The notes: a model not told the origin generated them from the sequence alone. A DNA stretch of 64,000 nucleotides from Erwinia phyllosphaerae (GCF_019132875.1 NZ_JAHSPF010000001.1:682001-746000), one strand, 5' to 3'. Positions 1-10,438 are shown, numbered from the stretch's first letter. Numbers and translations are program-made.

Positions 1-896
1 TCATTGTTCAGTCAATGCAGGCGTTGCTCAACAGCGGTGATGAGATGCTGGTTCCGGCACCCGATTATCCCCTGTGGACGGCTGCGGTTTCCCTGTCCAG
101 TGGAAAAGCGGTGCACTATCTTTGCGATGAGTCGGCGGGCTGGTTCCCCGATCTTGACGACATCCGCAGCAAAATCACGCCGCGCACGCGCGGGATAGTG
201 ATAATTAACCCTAACAACCCAACCGGCGCGGTGTACAGCAAGGAGCTGCTGCTGGAAGTTGTGGAACTGGCCCGCCAGCATAACCTGATTATTTTTGCTG
301 ACGAAATTTACGACAAAATTTTGTATGACGCCGCCCAGCACCATTCCATTGCCGCACTGGCACCGGATTTATTGACGATTACCTTTAACGGTTTGTCCAA
401 AACCTATCGCGTGGCGGGTTTCCGTCAGGGCTGGATGGTGCTGAACGGGCCGAAAAAACATGCCAAAGGCTATATTGAAGGTCTGGAAATGCTGGCTTCG
501 ATGCGCCTGTGTGCCAACGTTCCGGCCCAGCACGCGATTCAAACCGCGCTTGGCGGTTATCAAAGCATCAGCGAATTTATCGTGCCCGGTGGTCGGCTGT
601 ATGAGCAGCGCCAGCGCGCCTGGGAACTGATCAATGATATTCCGGGCGTCAGCTGCGTGAAGCCGGACGGCGCGCTCTATATGTTCCCTAAGATTGACGC
701 GAAAAAATTCAATTTGCATGACGACCAGAAAATGGTGCTGGATTTTCTGCTGCAGGAAAAAGTTCTGCTGGTGCAAGGCAGCGCTTTCAACTGGCCGTGG
801 CCGGATCACGTCCGTATTGTCACCCTGCCGCACGTCAACGATCTGGAAATGGCTATCGGTAAATTTGGCCGCTTCCTGGAAGGCTATCGCCAGTAG
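1..896 (+). CDS. alaA: Glutamate-pyruvate aminotransferase AlaA, 5' end cut by window
   Basis: The frame is open from base 3 with no start, so about the last 297 residues of a protein usually near 405 are present. AlaA makes L-alanine from pyruvate and glutamate in the cytosol and is the main alanine transaminase of enterics. The fold-type I aminotransferase signatures are visible: an NPNNPTGA motif, an FADEIYDKI motif carrying the PLP-contacting Asp and Tyr, and FNGLSKTYRVAGFRQGW with the Schiff-base lysine. The stop TAG at 894-896 is followed by 120 bp before yfbR, the same neighbour as in E. coli. Sequence and synteny make the assignment secure; only the N-terminus is unseen. Confidence 0.95.
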   Translation, partial: IVQSMQALLNSGDEMLVPAPDYPLWTAAVSLSSGKAVHYLCDESAGWFPDLDDIRSKITPRTRGIVIINPNNPTGAVYSKELLLEVVELARQHNLIIFADEIYDKILYDAAQHHSIAALAPDLLTITFNGLSKTYRVAGFRQGWMVLNGPKKHAKGYIEGLEMLASMRLCANVPAQHAIQTALGGYQSISEFIVPGGRLYEQRQRAWELINDIPGVSCVKPDGALYMFPKIDAKKFNLHDDQKMVLDFLLQEKVLLVQGSAFNWPWPDHVRIVTLPHVNDLEMAIGKFGRFLEGYRQ

Positions 897-1016
897 CGTT
901 CAACGCTTTGAGCGGCGGGCAGGCGTCTGAGGATATCCGCTGCATTCCCGCTGCTGAAACGGCTATACTGTGACGCCAGAGCCCGCCTCTGGCCGTCAAG
1001 CACAGGAAACCGTTTT

Positions 1017-1613
1017 ATGAACCAAAGTCATTTTTTCGCTCACCTTTCCCGCCTGAAACTGATTAATCGCTGGCCGCTGATGCGCAATGTGCGTACGGAA
1101 AACGTATCCGAACACAGCCTGCAGGTTGCTATGGTTGCCCACGCGCTTGCCGTGATCAAAAATCAAAAGTTTAACGGCAATCTCAATGCCGAACGCATTG
1201 CGCTGATGGCCATGTACCATGACGCCAGCGAGGTGCTGACGGGCGATTTGCCCACGCCGGTTAAGTACTACAACGCCCAGATTGCCAGCGAGTATAAAAA
1301 GATTGAAAAAATCGCCCAGCTAAAGCTGGTTGATATGCTGCCCGAGGAGCTGCGCAACGCCTGGCAGCCGCTGCTGGATGAACAACAGCGTAGCGAAGAG
1401 GAAAACGCCATCGTCAAGCAGGCCGACGCGCTGTGCGCCTATCTGAAATGCCTGGAAGAACTCTCTGCCGGAAACCATGAGTTTCAGCTGGCTAAGGCGC
1501 GCCTGGAAAAAACGCTTACCGAGCGCCACAGCTCGGAAATGGACTATTTTGTCGAGGTGTTTGCCCCCAGCTTCAGCCTGTCGCTGGATGAAATCAGCCA
1601 GGAATCGCTGTAG
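1017..1613 (+). CDS. yfbR: 5'-deoxynucleotidase YfbR (HD domain)
   Basis: This 198-residue HD-domain protein matches YfbR, which removes the 5' phosphate from deoxyribonucleoside monophosphates and helps balance dNTP pools. The metal-binding pattern is visible as SEHS near residue 32, MYHDASE near residue 67 with the HD pair, and a downstream Asp in [19 protein letters not shown] beside the HD motif is typical of the family. The ATG follows the purine-rich CACAGGAAACC. A TATACT hexamer at 964-969 could be its -10 box. The gene converges on yfbS with only 7 bp between stops, as in E. coli. Confidence 0.95.
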   Translation: MNQSHFFAHLSRLKLINRWPLMRNVRTENVSEHSLQVAMVAHALAVIKNQKFNGNLNAERIALMAMYHDASEVLTGDLPTPVKYYNAQIASEYKKIEKIAQLKLVDMLPEELRNAWQPLLDEQQRSEEENAIVKQADALCAYLKCLEELSAGNHEFQLAKARLEKTLTERHSSEMDYFVEVFAPSFSLSLDEISQESL

Positions 1614-1620
1614 GCCAGCT

Positions 1621-3447
1621 TTAAAACGGGAACAGTAGCGGCACCAGCAGCACGCTCACCACCATAATCAGCAAAGTAAAAGGCACGCCCGTTTTTACAA
1701 AATCGCTAAAGCGATAGCCGCCTGGCCCCAGCACCAGCGTGTTGACCGGGCTGGAAACCGGCGTCATAAAGGCGGCAGAAGCGGCTACCGCTACGATCAT
1801 CGCGAACGGATAAGGCGAAACGCCCATCTGATGCGCGGCCGCTACGCCAACCGGTGCCATCAGTACCGCTGTTGCGGTATTGGAAATAAAAAGCCCGATG
1901 GTGGCGCACAGAATAAACAGGCAAAGTAACATCACGCGCGGCGTATAGCCGCCAGCCAGATCCATTAGCCCATCCACAATCAGCGCGATACCGCCGGTTT
2001 TTTGCAGCGCCAGCGCAAAAGGCATCATGCCGACGATCAGGATCAGGCTTGGCCAGTGGATGGCCCGATAGGCGCTTTCCATATCGATACAGCGAAATTT
2101 ACCCATCAGCAGGCAGGCAATCAGCGCGGCAACGGGATTGGGGATCTCATTGGTCAGCATCATGGCAACCATCAGCGCCAGGCAAAAAATAGCGTGCGGT
2201 GCCTGACTGCTGGCCGGCGCTACCTCTTTAACCTCCGCCGGCAGGCTTAACAGCAGCACGTCGCGCTTCTGCTGCTGAAGCTGAGTGATTTTTTTCCAGT
2301 CGCCGATGACCAGCAGGCAGTCGCCCAGCTCCAGCGGCAGATCGCTCAGCGCGCCCTCCATGACTTCCCCCCGCCGCCGGATCCCGATGACGCTAACGCC
2401 ATAACGAGAGCGAAATGAGCTTTCCCGCAGCGTTTTTCCCTGTAGCGCCGAGTCCGGGAAAATCAGCACTTCCGCCATGCCAACATCCTGCGCGCGATCG
2501 GAAAAGTACTCTCCCCTCAGGATCATCGGCTCAAGCCGGTGCTCGCTACAGAATTCACGAATATCAACATCGGCGGCGGACATATCAATCAGCAGTACGT
2601 CGCGCGCGCGAAACTGCGTTGCGCCCGTTACCGGCACCATAATCCGCCGGAATTTGCGCCAGCGCTCTAGCCCAACAACGTTAACGCCATAGCGTTCACG
2701 CAGTTGCAGATCGTCGAGCGGCTTGCCAATTAAAGGCGATTCGGGATGAACGGCAAGGCGACGCGCTCTGCCGCTTAATTTGTAGTCGCGGATGAGGTCG
2801 CGGAAGGTTCTTTCCTGGCCTTTCTTGCCTGCCGGTTCTCCCTTCCCTAACCAGAGACGGGCCAGCAGCATATAGCCGATGCCCAATACCAGCGCAACCA
2901 GGCCCACGGGCGTTACGTCGAAAAAGCTAAAGCCCGCCAGCCCTTCGCGTACCAGCTCGCTGTTCACGACCAGGTTGGGCGGCGTGGCGACCAGCGTCAT
3001 CATTCCGCTGATCAGCCCGGCAAAACTCAGCGGCATCATCAGCCTGCCGGGCGAGCGGTTCATCTTTGCCGAGACGCTGAGCACGATGGGAATAAAGATG
3101 GCGACCACGCCCGTCGAGCTCATAAAGGCACCGAGGCCAGCGACGGTAAGCATCAGCAGCGTCAGCATTTTGGTTTCGCTGCTGCCCGCCATTTTCATCA
3201 GCCACTCGCCCATTCTTAACGCGACACCGGTACGCACCAGCCCTTCGCCAATCACAAATAAGGCGGCAATAAGGATAACGTTGGCGTCGCTAAACCCCAG
3301 CGTGGCTTCCTGCAGGCTCAGCGTGCCGCTCAGCACGAAAGCGACGATAACCAGCAGCGCCACGACGTCCATACGTATTTTGCCGCTGACGAAGAGGACA
3401 ATCGCTATCGCCAGCAAAATAAGCACCCGGATCAGATCCGCATTCAC
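1621..3447 (-). CDS. yfbS: YfbS, SLC13/DASS-type anion transporter with two TrkA-C domains
   Basis: A 608-residue inner-membrane protein, against about 610 in E. coli. It has an N-terminal bundle of hydrophobic helices (about residues 5-200), a soluble middle with two TrkA-C/RCK-C-like repeats (about 215-400; [14 protein letters not shown] and [15 protein letters not shown] mark the two copies), and a second helical bundle to the C-terminus. The motifs TPPNLVVN and [11 protein letters not shown] are the paired helical-hairpin signatures of the divalent anion:Na+ symporter superfamily. The substrate is not known from sequence. The start is GTG at 3447, preceded by AGGAAG. It is convergent with yfbR. 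Confidence 0.92.
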   Translation of the reverse strand: MNADLIRVLILLAIAIVLFVSGKIRMDVVALLVIVAFVLSGTLSLQEATLGFSDANVILIAALFVIGEGLVRTGVALRMGEWLMKMAGSSETKMLTLLMLTVAGLGAFMSSTGVVAIFIPIVLSVSAKMNRSPGRLMMPLSFAGLISGMMTLVATPPNLVVNSELVREGLAGFSFFDVTPVGLVALVLGIGYMLLARLWLGKGEPAGKKGQERTFRDLIRDYKLSGRARRLAVHPESPLIGKPLDDLQLRERYGVNVVGLERWRKFRRIMVPVTGATQFRARDVLLIDMSAADVDIREFCSEHRLEPMILRGEYFSDRAQDVGMAEVLIFPDSALQGKTLRESSFRSRYGVSVIGIRRRGEVMEGALSDLPLELGDCLLVIGDWKKITQLQQQKRDVLLLSLPAEVKEVAPASSQAPHAIFCLALMVAMMLTNEIPNPVAALIACLLMGKFRCIDMESAYRAIHWPSLILIVGMMPFALALQKTGGIALIVDGLMDLAGGYTPRVMLLCLFILCATIGLFISNTATAVLMAPVGVAAAHQMGVSPYPFAMIVAVAASAAFMTPVSSPVNTLVLGPGGYRFSDFVKTGVPFTLLIMVVSVLLVPLLFPF

Positions 3448-3490
3448 TTTTGCTTCCTGCCTGTGAGAAAAATTTTCCGCAGAATGCCAT

Positions 3491-3516
3491 AAAAAAGCCC
3501 CGCGGATGCGGGGCTA
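3491..3516 (-). terminator. Intrinsic terminator after hxpA
   Basis: An 8-bp GC-rich stem AGCCCCGC / GCGGGGCT with a 4-base loop is followed on the minus strand by six T residues. It lies just past the hxpA stop and ends the yfbU-hxpA transcript before yfbS. Confidence 0.9.
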
Positions 3517-3525
3517 AATCATATC

Positions 3526-4185
3526 TTAGTGCTTTCGGTGAACGTCGATGGTGCCATCACCGTTTTTGTTGATAATCAGCTCTTCCAGCGAGGTAAGCAG
3601 CATATCCACATCCTCCAGACGCGGCGACCCGGCTGGCGCATTGACGGCAATGACGTGGCTACCGGCGGCCAGGCCGGAGAGAATACCCGCCGCGGCATCC
3701 TCCACCACCACGCACTCTTCCGGCTCCAGCTCCAGCAGCTGCGCGCCGAGCAGATAGGCATCCGGTGCCGGTTTGCCGTTCTGCACTCGTTCAGCGGTGA
3801 CAAACACCTCTGGCTCTGGCAGACCTGCCGCCTTACGTCGCGCAGAAGCAACGGGAACGGAACCTGAAGTGACAATCGCCCAGGGGATATGCAGCTCGTT
3901 CAGCGTGGCGAGCAGCTGTACCGCGCCAGGTAAAGCCACCACGCCTTCGGTGTCTTCGGCTTCCGTTTTCTCCAGCGCCAGAAACTCTTGCTGGATGGTC
4001 TCTTCAGAGGCCCCGGCCATAAAGTGCCGCAGTGAGGTGATAGCCTGCTTGCCGTGGATGAAGTTCAGCACGTCATCGGCTGCGATATCGTGCTGCGATG
4101 CCCAGTTTGTCCAGGCGCGTTCGACCACCGGTAGTGAATCCACCAGCGTGCCGTCCAAATCAAACAGAAAACCTTTACACTTCAC
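3526..4185 (-). CDS. hxpA: HAD-family sugar phosphatase HxpA (YfbT)
   Basis: This HAD-superfamily phosphatase matches YfbT/HxpA, a cytosolic enzyme that dephosphorylates hexitol and sugar phosphates. Motif I FDLDGTLVDS carries the nucleophilic and acid Asp pair, motif II is VTSG, motif III is the Lys of NGKPAPDAY, and motif IV is VVEDAAAG. The chosen start is GTG at 4185, 7 bases after AAGGA and directly before KCKGFLFDLDG. This gives 219 residues, close to E. coli's 216. An ATG further upstream at 4233 would run into yfbU. Its ribosome site overlaps the yfbU stop region 13 bp away, so the two are probably translated from one mRNA. Confidence 0.93.
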   Translation of the reverse strand: MKCKGFLFDLDGTLVDSLPVVERAWTNWASQHDIAADDVLNFIHGKQAITSLRHFMAGASEETIQQEFLALEKTEAEDTEGVVALPGAVQLLATLNELHIPWAIVTSGSVPVASARRKAAGLPEPEVFVTAERVQNGKPAPDAYLLGAQLLELEPEECVVVEDAAAGILSGLAAGSHVIAVNAPAGSPRLEDVDMLLTSLEELIINKNGDGTIDVHRKH

Positions 4186-4198
4186 TACTTTTTCCTTC

Positions 4199-4693
4199 TC
4201 AGGCGTTGATGATTTGCGCGATTTCATTCGCACTCAGGTGGTACTGTCTGGGGCAAGTGTGCCATACAGCCAGCATACGTTGATACTTTTCCCACATTGG
4301 CGTCTGGGCGTTAAAGCCGTGACTGCCTGCATCAAACTGAGTATAGCGGCCTTCAATCTGTACCATAAACCGCACATAGCCAAGGTAGCGCGCTTCAGTC
4401 GCGGCATCAAAGCCTAAAAACAGCAGGCGGCGCTCTTCAACAGATGAGGGATCTTTCAGATTTGTCCAGGACACGTGGAGGGCGTGATGCATCTCCATGA
4501 TATCAATAATGGTGCGGCAAACCGTTTCGGGAAGCTCGCCGAACTCGCGGTCCAGCTCGCGGAGCTGTAGCCCGTAGCCGCGTTCGACAATAGTTTGCAA
4601 ACGGTGATAGCGCTCGCTGCTGTCAGGATCGAGCAGGCTCATGAGCTTATACTGATTAGAGAGGATTAAACGTTGCGCGTGGGTCATTTCCAT
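4199..4693 (-). CDS. yfbU: YfbU family protein
   Basis: A 164-residue protein nearly identical along its length to E. coli YfbU ([15 protein letters not shown] at the start, [19 protein letters not shown] middle, [12 protein letters not shown] at the end). The family is small, all-helical and cytosolic. Overexpression has been linked to toxicity or cell death, but its biochemical role is not settled. The start is the second ATG of an ATGATG pair, 6 bases after GGGAG. It is upstream of hxpA by 13 bp in what looks like a two-gene operon. Confidence 0.92.
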   Translation of the reverse strand: MEMTHAQRLILSNQYKLMSLLDPDSSERYHRLQTIVERGYGLQLRELDREFGELPETVCRTIIDIMEMHHALHVSWTNLKDPSSVEERRLLFLGFDAATEARYLGYVRFMVQIEGRYTQFDAGSHGFNAQTPMWEKYQRMLAVWHTCPRQYHLSANEIAQIINA

Positions 4694-4802
4694 CATTAAC
4701 TCCCGGTGTCCGCTGGACAAAATGAGATTAGGATGGCGCAAGGATTGCACAACCGCCGCCTGTCGACACGGCAAACAGCGGCTTTTTTGACCCAGACCAA
4801 AT

Positions 4803-4822
4803 TTCGCCACCGAAGTGGCGAA
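4803..4822 (-). terminator. UUCG-tetraloop hairpin after yfbV
   Basis: A perfect 8-bp stem TTCGCCAC / GTGGCGAA closes a four-base loop. Read in the yfbV direction the loop is C(UUCG)G, an exceptionally stable tetraloop. It starts 10 bp past the yfbV stop. There is no real T-run, so it may protect mRNA 3' ends or act with Rho rather than being a classic intrinsic terminator. Confidence 0.6.
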
Positions 4823-4832
4823 TGGCGCTACG

Positions 4833-5285
4833 TTAAAGGTCGTCGAGAAACGTTTTGTCCAGCTGCCTGAAGGCCCGTTTCAGCACGTCGGCCAGCGACT
4901 GGTAGGTCGGCTTACCTTCGAGCGGTGCCAGCGCCTGGCCTGCGGCCTGTAGCTTTTCGCGCACTTCATGGAACCAGCTCAGCAACGTAGGCGGCAGCGG
5001 CGTCACGGAACGCTTGCCCAGCCACCACAGTCCCTGCATCGGCAGGCTACAGGCAAACAGCGCGGTTGCCACGGCGGGCCCCAGCTGGCCACCAAGCGCA
5101 ATTTGCCAGCTCATGGCAAAGACGGCCAGCGGCGGCATAAAACGAATGCCAAAGCGCGTCGCCGTTGTGACCCTGTTCTCCGGGAACAGCGGTGCAAGGC
5201 GCTTATCGGCTGGCCACGTTTTCATATAGTGCTGCCCGTTCTGGAACAGTTTAAACCAACCGACAGTGCCGGATTCATTTGCCAT
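4833..5285 (-). CDS. yfbV: Terminus macrodomain insulation protein YfbV (UPF0208)
   Basis: A 150-residue inner-membrane protein with two adjacent hydrophobic stretches (about residues 50-68 and 72-90, [19 protein letters not shown] and [16 protein letters not shown]) and a conserved C-terminus ending LDKTFLDDL, as in E. coli YfbV. In E. coli the protein helps keep the MatP-organised Ter domain from affecting the rest of the chromosome. The ATG at 5285 follows GAGGT by 5 bases; a TTG four codons upstream has no ribosome site. It is divergent from ackA. Confidence 0.92.
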   Translation of the reverse strand: MANESGTVGWFKLFQNGQHYMKTWPADKRLAPLFPENRVTTATRFGIRFMPPLAVFAMSWQIALGGQLGPAVATALFACSLPMQGLWWLGKRSVTPLPPTLLSWFHEVREKLQAAGQALAPLEGKPTYQSLADVLKRAFRQLDKTFLDDL

Positions 5286-5618
5286 GGTTGACCTCAACTT
5301 CAGGGATAAAAATTAAACATAATGCACAACCCAACAACTTTATCTGACATCTTTCAAAAAATTTTGTCTTTACAGGGCACTCTGGTTATCCTGTGCGCGA
5401 TTGTTGACTGGCTGTTACGTGCTTGCTGCGCCTTTAGACAGATCTGAACGCTGCCGCCTGCACAAGTTCAAAAAATCTTGGGATTTTTATGAAATTTTTT
5501 GCTTTCGGACAAAATGTGCCGTCAGCATGATGTTCATCATTAATGTACCAGCTTTCATGCGCTACGCTGATAGTCTGATTGAGTTTTTTTTCGCCACCCT
5601 CAACCAACAGGATCTCCC
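5286..5618. promoter_or_regulatory. yfbV-ackA divergent intergenic region
   Basis: This 333-bp AT-rich stretch carries the promoters of yfbV and ackA. Two 6-bp arms ATGATG/CATCAT separated by two bases sit at 5527-5540 and could be an operator. In E. coli this region responds to oxygen regulators, but no convincing FNR or ArcA box or sigma-70 pair was found by eye. A short reading frame at 5401-5634 overlaps the ackA start and is not believed. Confidence 0.5.
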
Positions 5619-6821
5619 ATGTCGAGTAAGTTAGTTCTGGTTTTGAATTGCGGTAGCTCGTCGTTAAAATTTGCCATTCTCAATCCCGCAAGCGGCGATG
5701 AATACCTTTCCGGTTTAGCTGAATGTTTCCATCTACCCGAAGCGCGCATTAAATGGAAACTGGACGGCAATAAAGAGGAAGCCGAATTAGGCGCTGGCGC
5801 AGCTCACAGCGAGGCTCTTAACTTTATCGTTAAAACTATTCTGGCACAAAAACCAGAGCTGTCCGCACAAATTACTGCAATAGGCCATCGTATTGTGCAC
5901 GGCGGTGAGAAACTGACCCAGTCAATCGTTATCGATCAGGATGTTATTCAGGGTATTAAAGATGCTTCATCTTTTGCCCCACTGCACAATCCGGCGCACC
6001 TGATCGGCATTGATGAAGCCATGAAGAATTTTCCGCATCTTTCTGATAAAAACGTGGCCGTGTTTGATACGGCGTTTCATCAGAGCATGCCTGAAGAGTC
6101 CTATCTGTATGCCCTGCCTTACCATCTTTATAAAGAGCACGGCGTACGCCGCTACGGCGCGCACGGCACCAGCCACTATTATGTGACGCATCAGGCGGCA
6201 AAAGTATTGAATAAGCCGCTGAACGAGCTGAATATCATTACCTGTCACCTGGGTAACGGCGGCTCCGTCAGCGCCATTCGCAACGGCGAGTGCGTTGATA
6301 CTTCTATGGGCCTGACGCCGCTGGAAGGTTTAGTGATGGGCACCCGCTCGGGCGATATCGATCCGGCGATTGTTTTCTTCCTGCACGATACGCTGGGCAT
6401 GAGCGTGGACGCCATTAACAAGATGCTGACCAAAGAGTCTGGCCTGCTGGGCCTGACCGGCGTGACCAGCGACTGCCGCTACGTGGAAGATAACTACGCC
6501 ACCAAGGAAGATGCGAAGCGCGCGATGGACGTATACTGTCACCGCCTTGCCAAATATATCGGTTCCTATACCGCGCTGATGGATGGCCGCCTGGACGCCG
6601 TGATTTTTACCGGCGGCATCGGCGAAAACGCCGCGATGGTGCGCGAGCTGACGCTGAATAAGCTGGCACTGCTTGGCTTTGAAGTCGATCACGAGCGCAA
6701 CCTTGCAGCTCGCTTTGGCAAAGCCGGTTTTATTAATAAAGAAGGCACGCGCCCGGCAATCGTTATTCCAACCAATGAAGAGTTGGTGATTGCCCAGGAC
6801 GCCAGCCGTCTGACTGCTTAA
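5619..6821 (+). CDS. ackA: Acetate kinase
   Basis: A 400-residue acetate kinase, the same length as in E. coli. It converts acetyl phosphate and ADP to acetate and ATP in overflow and fermentative metabolism, and runs backwards in acetate assimilation. The ASKHA-fold signatures are present: [12 protein letters not shown] at the N-terminus, [11 protein letters not shown], and HGTSH with the active-site His near residue 180. TRSGDIDPA and FTGGIGENA form the nucleotide pocket. The ATG follows AGGATCTCCC. It is co-directional with pta 139 bp downstream, with a hairpin between them. Confidence 0.98.
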   Translation: MSSKLVLVLNCGSSSLKFAILNPASGDEYLSGLAECFHLPEARIKWKLDGNKEEAELGAGAAHSEALNFIVKTILAQKPELSAQITAIGHRIVHGGEKLTQSIVIDQDVIQGIKDASSFAPLHNPAHLIGIDEAMKNFPHLSDKNVAVFDTAFHQSMPEESYLYALPYHLYKEHGVRRYGAHGTSHYYVTHQAAKVLNKPLNELNIITCHLGNGGSVSAIRNGECVDTSMGLTPLEGLVMGTRSGDIDPAIVFFLHDTLGMSVDAINKMLTKESGLLGLTGVTSDCRYVEDNYATKEDAKRAMDVYCHRLAKYIGSYTALMDGRLDAVIFTGGIGENAAMVRELTLNKLALLGFEVDHERNLAARFGKAGFINKEGTRPAIVIPTNEELVIAQDASRLTA

Positions 6822-6827
6822 TCCCGC

Positions 6828-6853
6828 ACACCGTCAGCTCAGGCTGGCGGTGT
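6828..6853 (+). terminator. Intercistronic hairpin between ackA and pta
   Basis: An 11-bp stem (ACACCGTCAGC with GCTGGCGGTGT, one G-U pair) with a TCAG loop is followed by TTGTTT. It starts 6 bp after the ackA stop. The short T-run suggests partial termination or 3'-end protection, giving more ackA than pta message. This is an inference. Confidence 0.6.
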
Positions 6854-6960
6854 TGTTTCAGACACCAGGAAACCCGCATGGCAGTAGCGCTAACGGCAGA
6901 TTAAGCCAGCTCTCAACGCGTCAGCGCCGCTGCCAGGGGTGTGATTTCGAGAGGTTTACC

Positions 6961-9105
6961 GTGTCACGTACCATCATGTTAATTCCTACCGGCACCAGCG
7001 TCGGTCTTACCAGTATCAGCCTTGGCGTTATCCGCGCGATGGAGCGCAAAGGTGTACGGCTGAGCGTGTTCAAACCTATCGCCCAGCCTCGCACCGGCGG
7101 CGATTCACTTGACCAGACAACCTTAATCATCCGCAAAAATTCTGCTATTCCGGCAGCAGAACCGCTGCAAATGAGCCACGTCGAATCCCTGCTGAGCGCC
7201 AGTCAGCAGGACGTGCTGATGGAAGAAATCATCGCGCGCTACCATGAAAGCGCTAAAGATGCCGAAGTCGTATTAGTCGAAGGTCTGGTGCCTACGCGTA
7301 AGCATCAGTTTGCCCCTACGCTGAACTATGAGATTGCCAAAACGCTGAACGCGGAAATCATTTTCGTGATGTCGCCAGGCAATGATTCTCCGGAAGAGCT
7401 GCAGGAACGCATTAAGCTGACCCGCAACAGCTTTGGCGGCAGCAAAAATAAAAACATCACCGGCGTGATTGTTAACAAGCTGAACGCGCCCGTTGACGAA
7501 CAGGGCCGTACGCGTCCCGATCTGTCCGAAATTTTTGACGACTCAACCAAAGCCAGCGTAGCCAACATCGATCCTAAGCAGCTGTTTGCCAATAGCCCGC
7601 TGCCGATACTGGGCTGCGTGCCGTGGAGCTTTGAGCTGATCGCCACGCGTGCTATCGACATGTGTCGTCACCTTAATGCACAGGTAATTAACCAGGGTGA
7701 TATTGATACGCGCCGTATAAAATCGGTTACCTTCTGCGCGCGCAGCCTGCCGCACATGCTGGAGCATTTCCGCCCCGGCTCGCTGCTGGTGACTTCGGCA
7801 GACCGTCCTGATGTGGTAGTGGCTGCCTGCCTGGCGGCGATGAACGGCGTGGAAATTGGTGCAATTCTGTTGACCGGTGGCTATAAGATGGATGATTCCA
7901 TCGCCCACCTGTGCGAGCGTGCCTTCGCTACTGGCCTGCCGGTATTTATGGTGAAAACCAATACCTGGCAGACGTCGCTGAGCCTGCAAAGCTTTAATCT
8001 GGAAGTGCCGAGCGATGATACCCAGCGTATTGAGCGCGTGCAGGAATACGTGGCCAGCCATATAGACTCCGAATGGATTGAGTCGCTGACCGCCGCTTCC
8101 GAACGCAGCCGTCGTCTGTCGCCGCCAGCCTTCCGCTATCAGCTTACCGAGCTGGCACGTCAGGCGGGCAAGCGTATCGTACTGCCGGAAGGCGACGAGC
8201 CGCGTACGGTAAAAGCCGCGGCTATCTGCGCTGAACGCGGCATTGCGACCTGCATACTGCTGGGTAATCCGGACGAAATCCAGCGCGTGGCTGCCGCACA
8301 GGGCGTGACGCTTGGCAAAGGTATTGAAATTGTCGATCCTCAGCAGGTGCGTGAAAACTACGTCCCGCGCCTGGTAGAACTGCGTAAGAACAAAGGTATG
8401 ACCGAGGTTGTGGCGCAGGAGCAGCTGGAAGATAACGTCATGCTCGGCACCATGATGCTGGAACGTAGCGAAGTAGACGGCCTGGTTTCCGGCGCGGTTC
8501 ACACCACAGCCAATACCATCCGTCCGCCGCTGCAGCTGATTAAAACCGCGCCCAACAGCTCGCTGGTTTCCTCCATCTTCTTTATGCTGCTGCCGGAGCA
8601 GGTGCTGGTTTATGGCGACTGCGCCATTAACCCGGATCCCAACCCGGAACAGCTGGCAGAGATTGCTATTCAGTCGGCAGATTCCGCTACGGCCTTCGGC
8701 ATCGAGCCGCGCGTGGCGATGATCTCCTACTCTACCGGCAACTCGGGCGCCGGCAGCGATGTGGAAAAAGTGCGTGAGGCAACGCGTATCGCGCAGGAGA
8801 AACGTCCCGATCTGGTGATTGACGGGCCGCTGCAGTACGACGCCGCGATAATGGCCGATGTGGCAAAATCTAAGGCGCCGAATTCGCCCGTAGCAGGACG
8901 CGCTACCGTCTTTATTTTCCCGGATCTCAATACGGGCAACACAACCTATAAGGCCGTACAGCGTTCCGCCGATCTTATTTCAATTGGGCCAATGCTACAG
9001 GGTATGCGCAAGCCGGTTAACGATTTGTCGCGCGGCGCGCTGGTCGACGATATCGTTTATACCATTGCGCTGACCGCTATTCAGGCACAGCAGGCTGACG
9101 CCTGA
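6961..9105 (+). CDS. pta: Phosphate acetyltransferase
   Basis: From the GTG at 6961 the protein is 714 residues, exactly the E. coli Pta length. The GTG lies 7 bases after AGAGG; the frame is open further upstream, but that extension has no counterpart in the family. Pta interconverts acetyl-CoA and acetyl phosphate. Three parts can be seen: an N-terminal P-loop-like domain ([13 protein letters not shown], about residues 1-190), a DRTGG-type regulatory domain (about 220-340), and the catalytic PTA/PTB domain (about 390-714, with [27 protein letters not shown] and [10 protein letters not shown]). Confidence 0.98.
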   Translation: MSRTIMLIPTGTSVGLTSISLGVIRAMERKGVRLSVFKPIAQPRTGGDSLDQTTLIIRKNSAIPAAEPLQMSHVESLLSASQQDVLMEEIIARYHESAKDAEVVLVEGLVPTRKHQFAPTLNYEIAKTLNAEIIFVMSPGNDSPEELQERIKLTRNSFGGSKNKNITGVIVNKLNAPVDEQGRTRPDLSEIFDDSTKASVANIDPKQLFANSPLPILGCVPWSFELIATRAIDMCRHLNAQVINQGDIDTRRIKSVTFCARSLPHMLEHFRPGSLLVTSADRPDVVVAACLAAMNGVEIGAILLTGGYKMDDSIAHLCERAFATGLPVFMVKTNTWQTSLSLQSFNLEVPSDDTQRIERVQEYVASHIDSEWIESLTAASERSRRLSPPAFRYQLTELARQAGKRIVLPEGDEPRTVKAAAICAERGIATCILLGNPDEIQRVAAAQGVTLGKGIEIVDPQQVRENYVPRLVELRKNKGMTEVVAQEQLEDNVMLGTMMLERSEVDGLVSGAVHTTANTIRPPLQLIKTAPNSSLVSSIFFMLLPEQVLVYGDCAINPDPNPEQLAEIAIQSADSATAFGIEPRVAMISYSTGNSGAGSDVEKVREATRIAQEKRPDLVIDGPLQYDAAIMADVAKSKAPNSPVAGRATVFIFPDLNTGNTTYKAVQRSADLISIGPMLQGMRKPVNDLSRGALVDDIVYTIALTAIQAQQADA

Positions 9106-9120
9106 CGGCCACGTTAAATT

Positions 9121-9144
9121 AAGGCGGCTTGCAAGAGCCGCCTT
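9121..9144 (+). terminator. Terminator-like hairpin after pta
   Basis: A 9-bp stem AAGGCGGCT / AGCCGCCTT with a 6-base loop sits 15 bp past the pta stop. The following sequence TATGCTATAG has few T residues, so termination may be inefficient. The remaining 256 bp to the next gene are AT-rich and hold no gene that could be supported. Confidence 0.6.
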
Positions 9145-9400
9145 ATGCTATAGCAATATAAGCTCGCCTCTTCTTTGCAGGCAAAAATAACCATATCCTT
9201 ACTATTGCCGTTATCCTTCTTTTCTTCTCCCATTAAGCTTTCACCCGAATCAAACACCTCAACATATTGATTTTAAATGTAAAAAATAATTCCTGGTAGA
9301 ATCCCGCTTCCGGTGCCAGGCTTACCTTGGCAAGAAATTGAGTCTTTTCGATAATAATGTAATCAGGAAACACACCTATATCAGGCAAGGGAGTTCTCTC

Positions 9401-10399
9401 ATGAGCGATAATCAAATTCATCCGGTTTACAATGAGGTTAATAGCGGTATTCCGCTAAAGCGTATTTCATGGAGCGCTATTTTCGCAGGTGTCATTTTAT
9501 CCGTGGTTATTTATTTGCTGTTAACGATTTTAGGGACGGCAATAGGCGCAACCACGATCGATCCTTTAAAAGAACAGAACCCTCTTGATGGTCTGGGCAC
9601 CGGTGCCACTATCTGGACCGGGTTAAGCATGCTGATCTCTGTGGGTGCCGGTGCTTATATCACCGGTCGTCTGGCGCAGCGTGAAGGCGCGCTACACGGT
9701 CTGCTGATGTGGGCAGTCAATACGCTGGTGTGCGTCTGGCTGGTGGTTGTAGTACTGAGCAGCGCGGTTAGCGGTACGGCCAGCGTGATTGGCTCAGGCT
9801 TCAGCATGCTGGGTAACGGCATCTCCTCCATTGCGCCTACTGTTGGTCAGAACATCAAGCAGAAGCTGCAGGAAAACAATATCGATCTGAACAACGTGCA
9901 GAACGAGCTGGAAACTACCCTGCGTCAGACCGGTAAGCCAGAACTGCAGCCGGAAAAACTGCAGCAGGATGCCAACAAAGAAAAAAATAACGCCCAGAAC
10001 CAGGCTGAAAATACCGCTAAAGATCAGCAGAACGCAGATACTGATTTAGCAAACTGGTTTAAAGGCGTCATGCAGCGCAATCAGGCAACTCTGCAGGCAG
10101 CAGACGTTGACGCGCTGAAAAACATCATCAAGGCCCGCACGGGTAAAAGCGATCAGGAAGTCGATCAGATCGTTGCTCAGACTCAGCAGAGCTATCAGCA
10201 GGCTTACCAGAAATATCAGCAGCTGAAAACCGAGGCGGCACAGAAAGCACGTGAAGCCGGAGACAAAGCCGCTGCTGCAACTGCAAAAGCCAGCTGGGTA
10301 ACACTGATTATACTGCTGGTTGAAGCCGCCATCGCAGGCTGGCTGGGAATGTTAGGCCGCAGAACGCAGCCTCGCCTGGCCGTACGCGAAACCCGCTAA
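9401..10399 (+). CDS. YrzE-like membrane protein with Gln-rich coiled-coil middle
   Basis: A 332-residue predicted inner-membrane protein. Three hydrophobic segments occupy roughly residues 24-48, 70-88 and 100-130 (ISWSAIFAGVILSVVIYLLL, TIWTGLSMLISVGAGAYITG and an Ala/Val-rich stretch). A long polar region rich in Gln, Asn, Lys and Glu (about 150-290) looks coiled-coil. One more hydrophobic helix follows near the C-terminus (WVTLIILLVEAAIAGWLGML). The first half resembles the uncharacterised YrzE/PhnA-like membrane family often found with stress genes. The ATG at 9401 follows AAGGGAG by 7 bases; an ATG at 9338 gives a non-conserved tail. It is not found at this place in E. coli, where yfcC follows pta. 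Function unknown. Confidence 0.75.
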   Translation: MSDNQIHPVYNEVNSGIPLKRISWSAIFAGVILSVVIYLLLTILGTAIGATTIDPLKEQNPLDGLGTGATIWTGLSMLISVGAGAYITGRLAQREGALHGLLMWAVNTLVCVWLVVVVLSSAVSGTASVIGSGFSMLGNGISSIAPTVGQNIKQKLQENNIDLNNVQNELETTLRQTGKPELQPEKLQQDANKEKNNAQNQAENTAKDQQNADTDLANWFKGVMQRNQATLQAADVDALKNIIKARTGKSDQEVDQIVAQTQQSYQQAYQKYQQLKTEAAQKAREAGDKAAAATAKASWVTLIILLVEAAIAGWLGMLGRRTQPRLAVRETR

Positions 10400-10413
10400 A
10401 CACCAGTGTGTAC

Positions 10414-10438
10414 AAAGGCCGCTTACGCGGCCTTTTTT
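10414..10438 (+). terminator. Intrinsic terminator after the YrzE-like gene
   Basis: The 9-bp stem AAAGGCCGC / GCGGCCTTT with loop TTAC runs into a T-run of six. It starts 15 bp past the stop codon. A near copy stands at 11446-11468. Confidence 0.9.

Noticed and set aside
5401..5634. 77-codon frame upstream of ackA
   Set aside because: It overlaps the ackA ribosome site and start, and has no conserved counterpart.
7543..8502. Long open frame on the minus strand inside pta (319 codons)
   Set aside because: It lies wholly in the opposite strand of a conserved gene, has no ribosome site, and its composition (many His, Gln, Arg) is typical of antisense frames in GC-rich genes.
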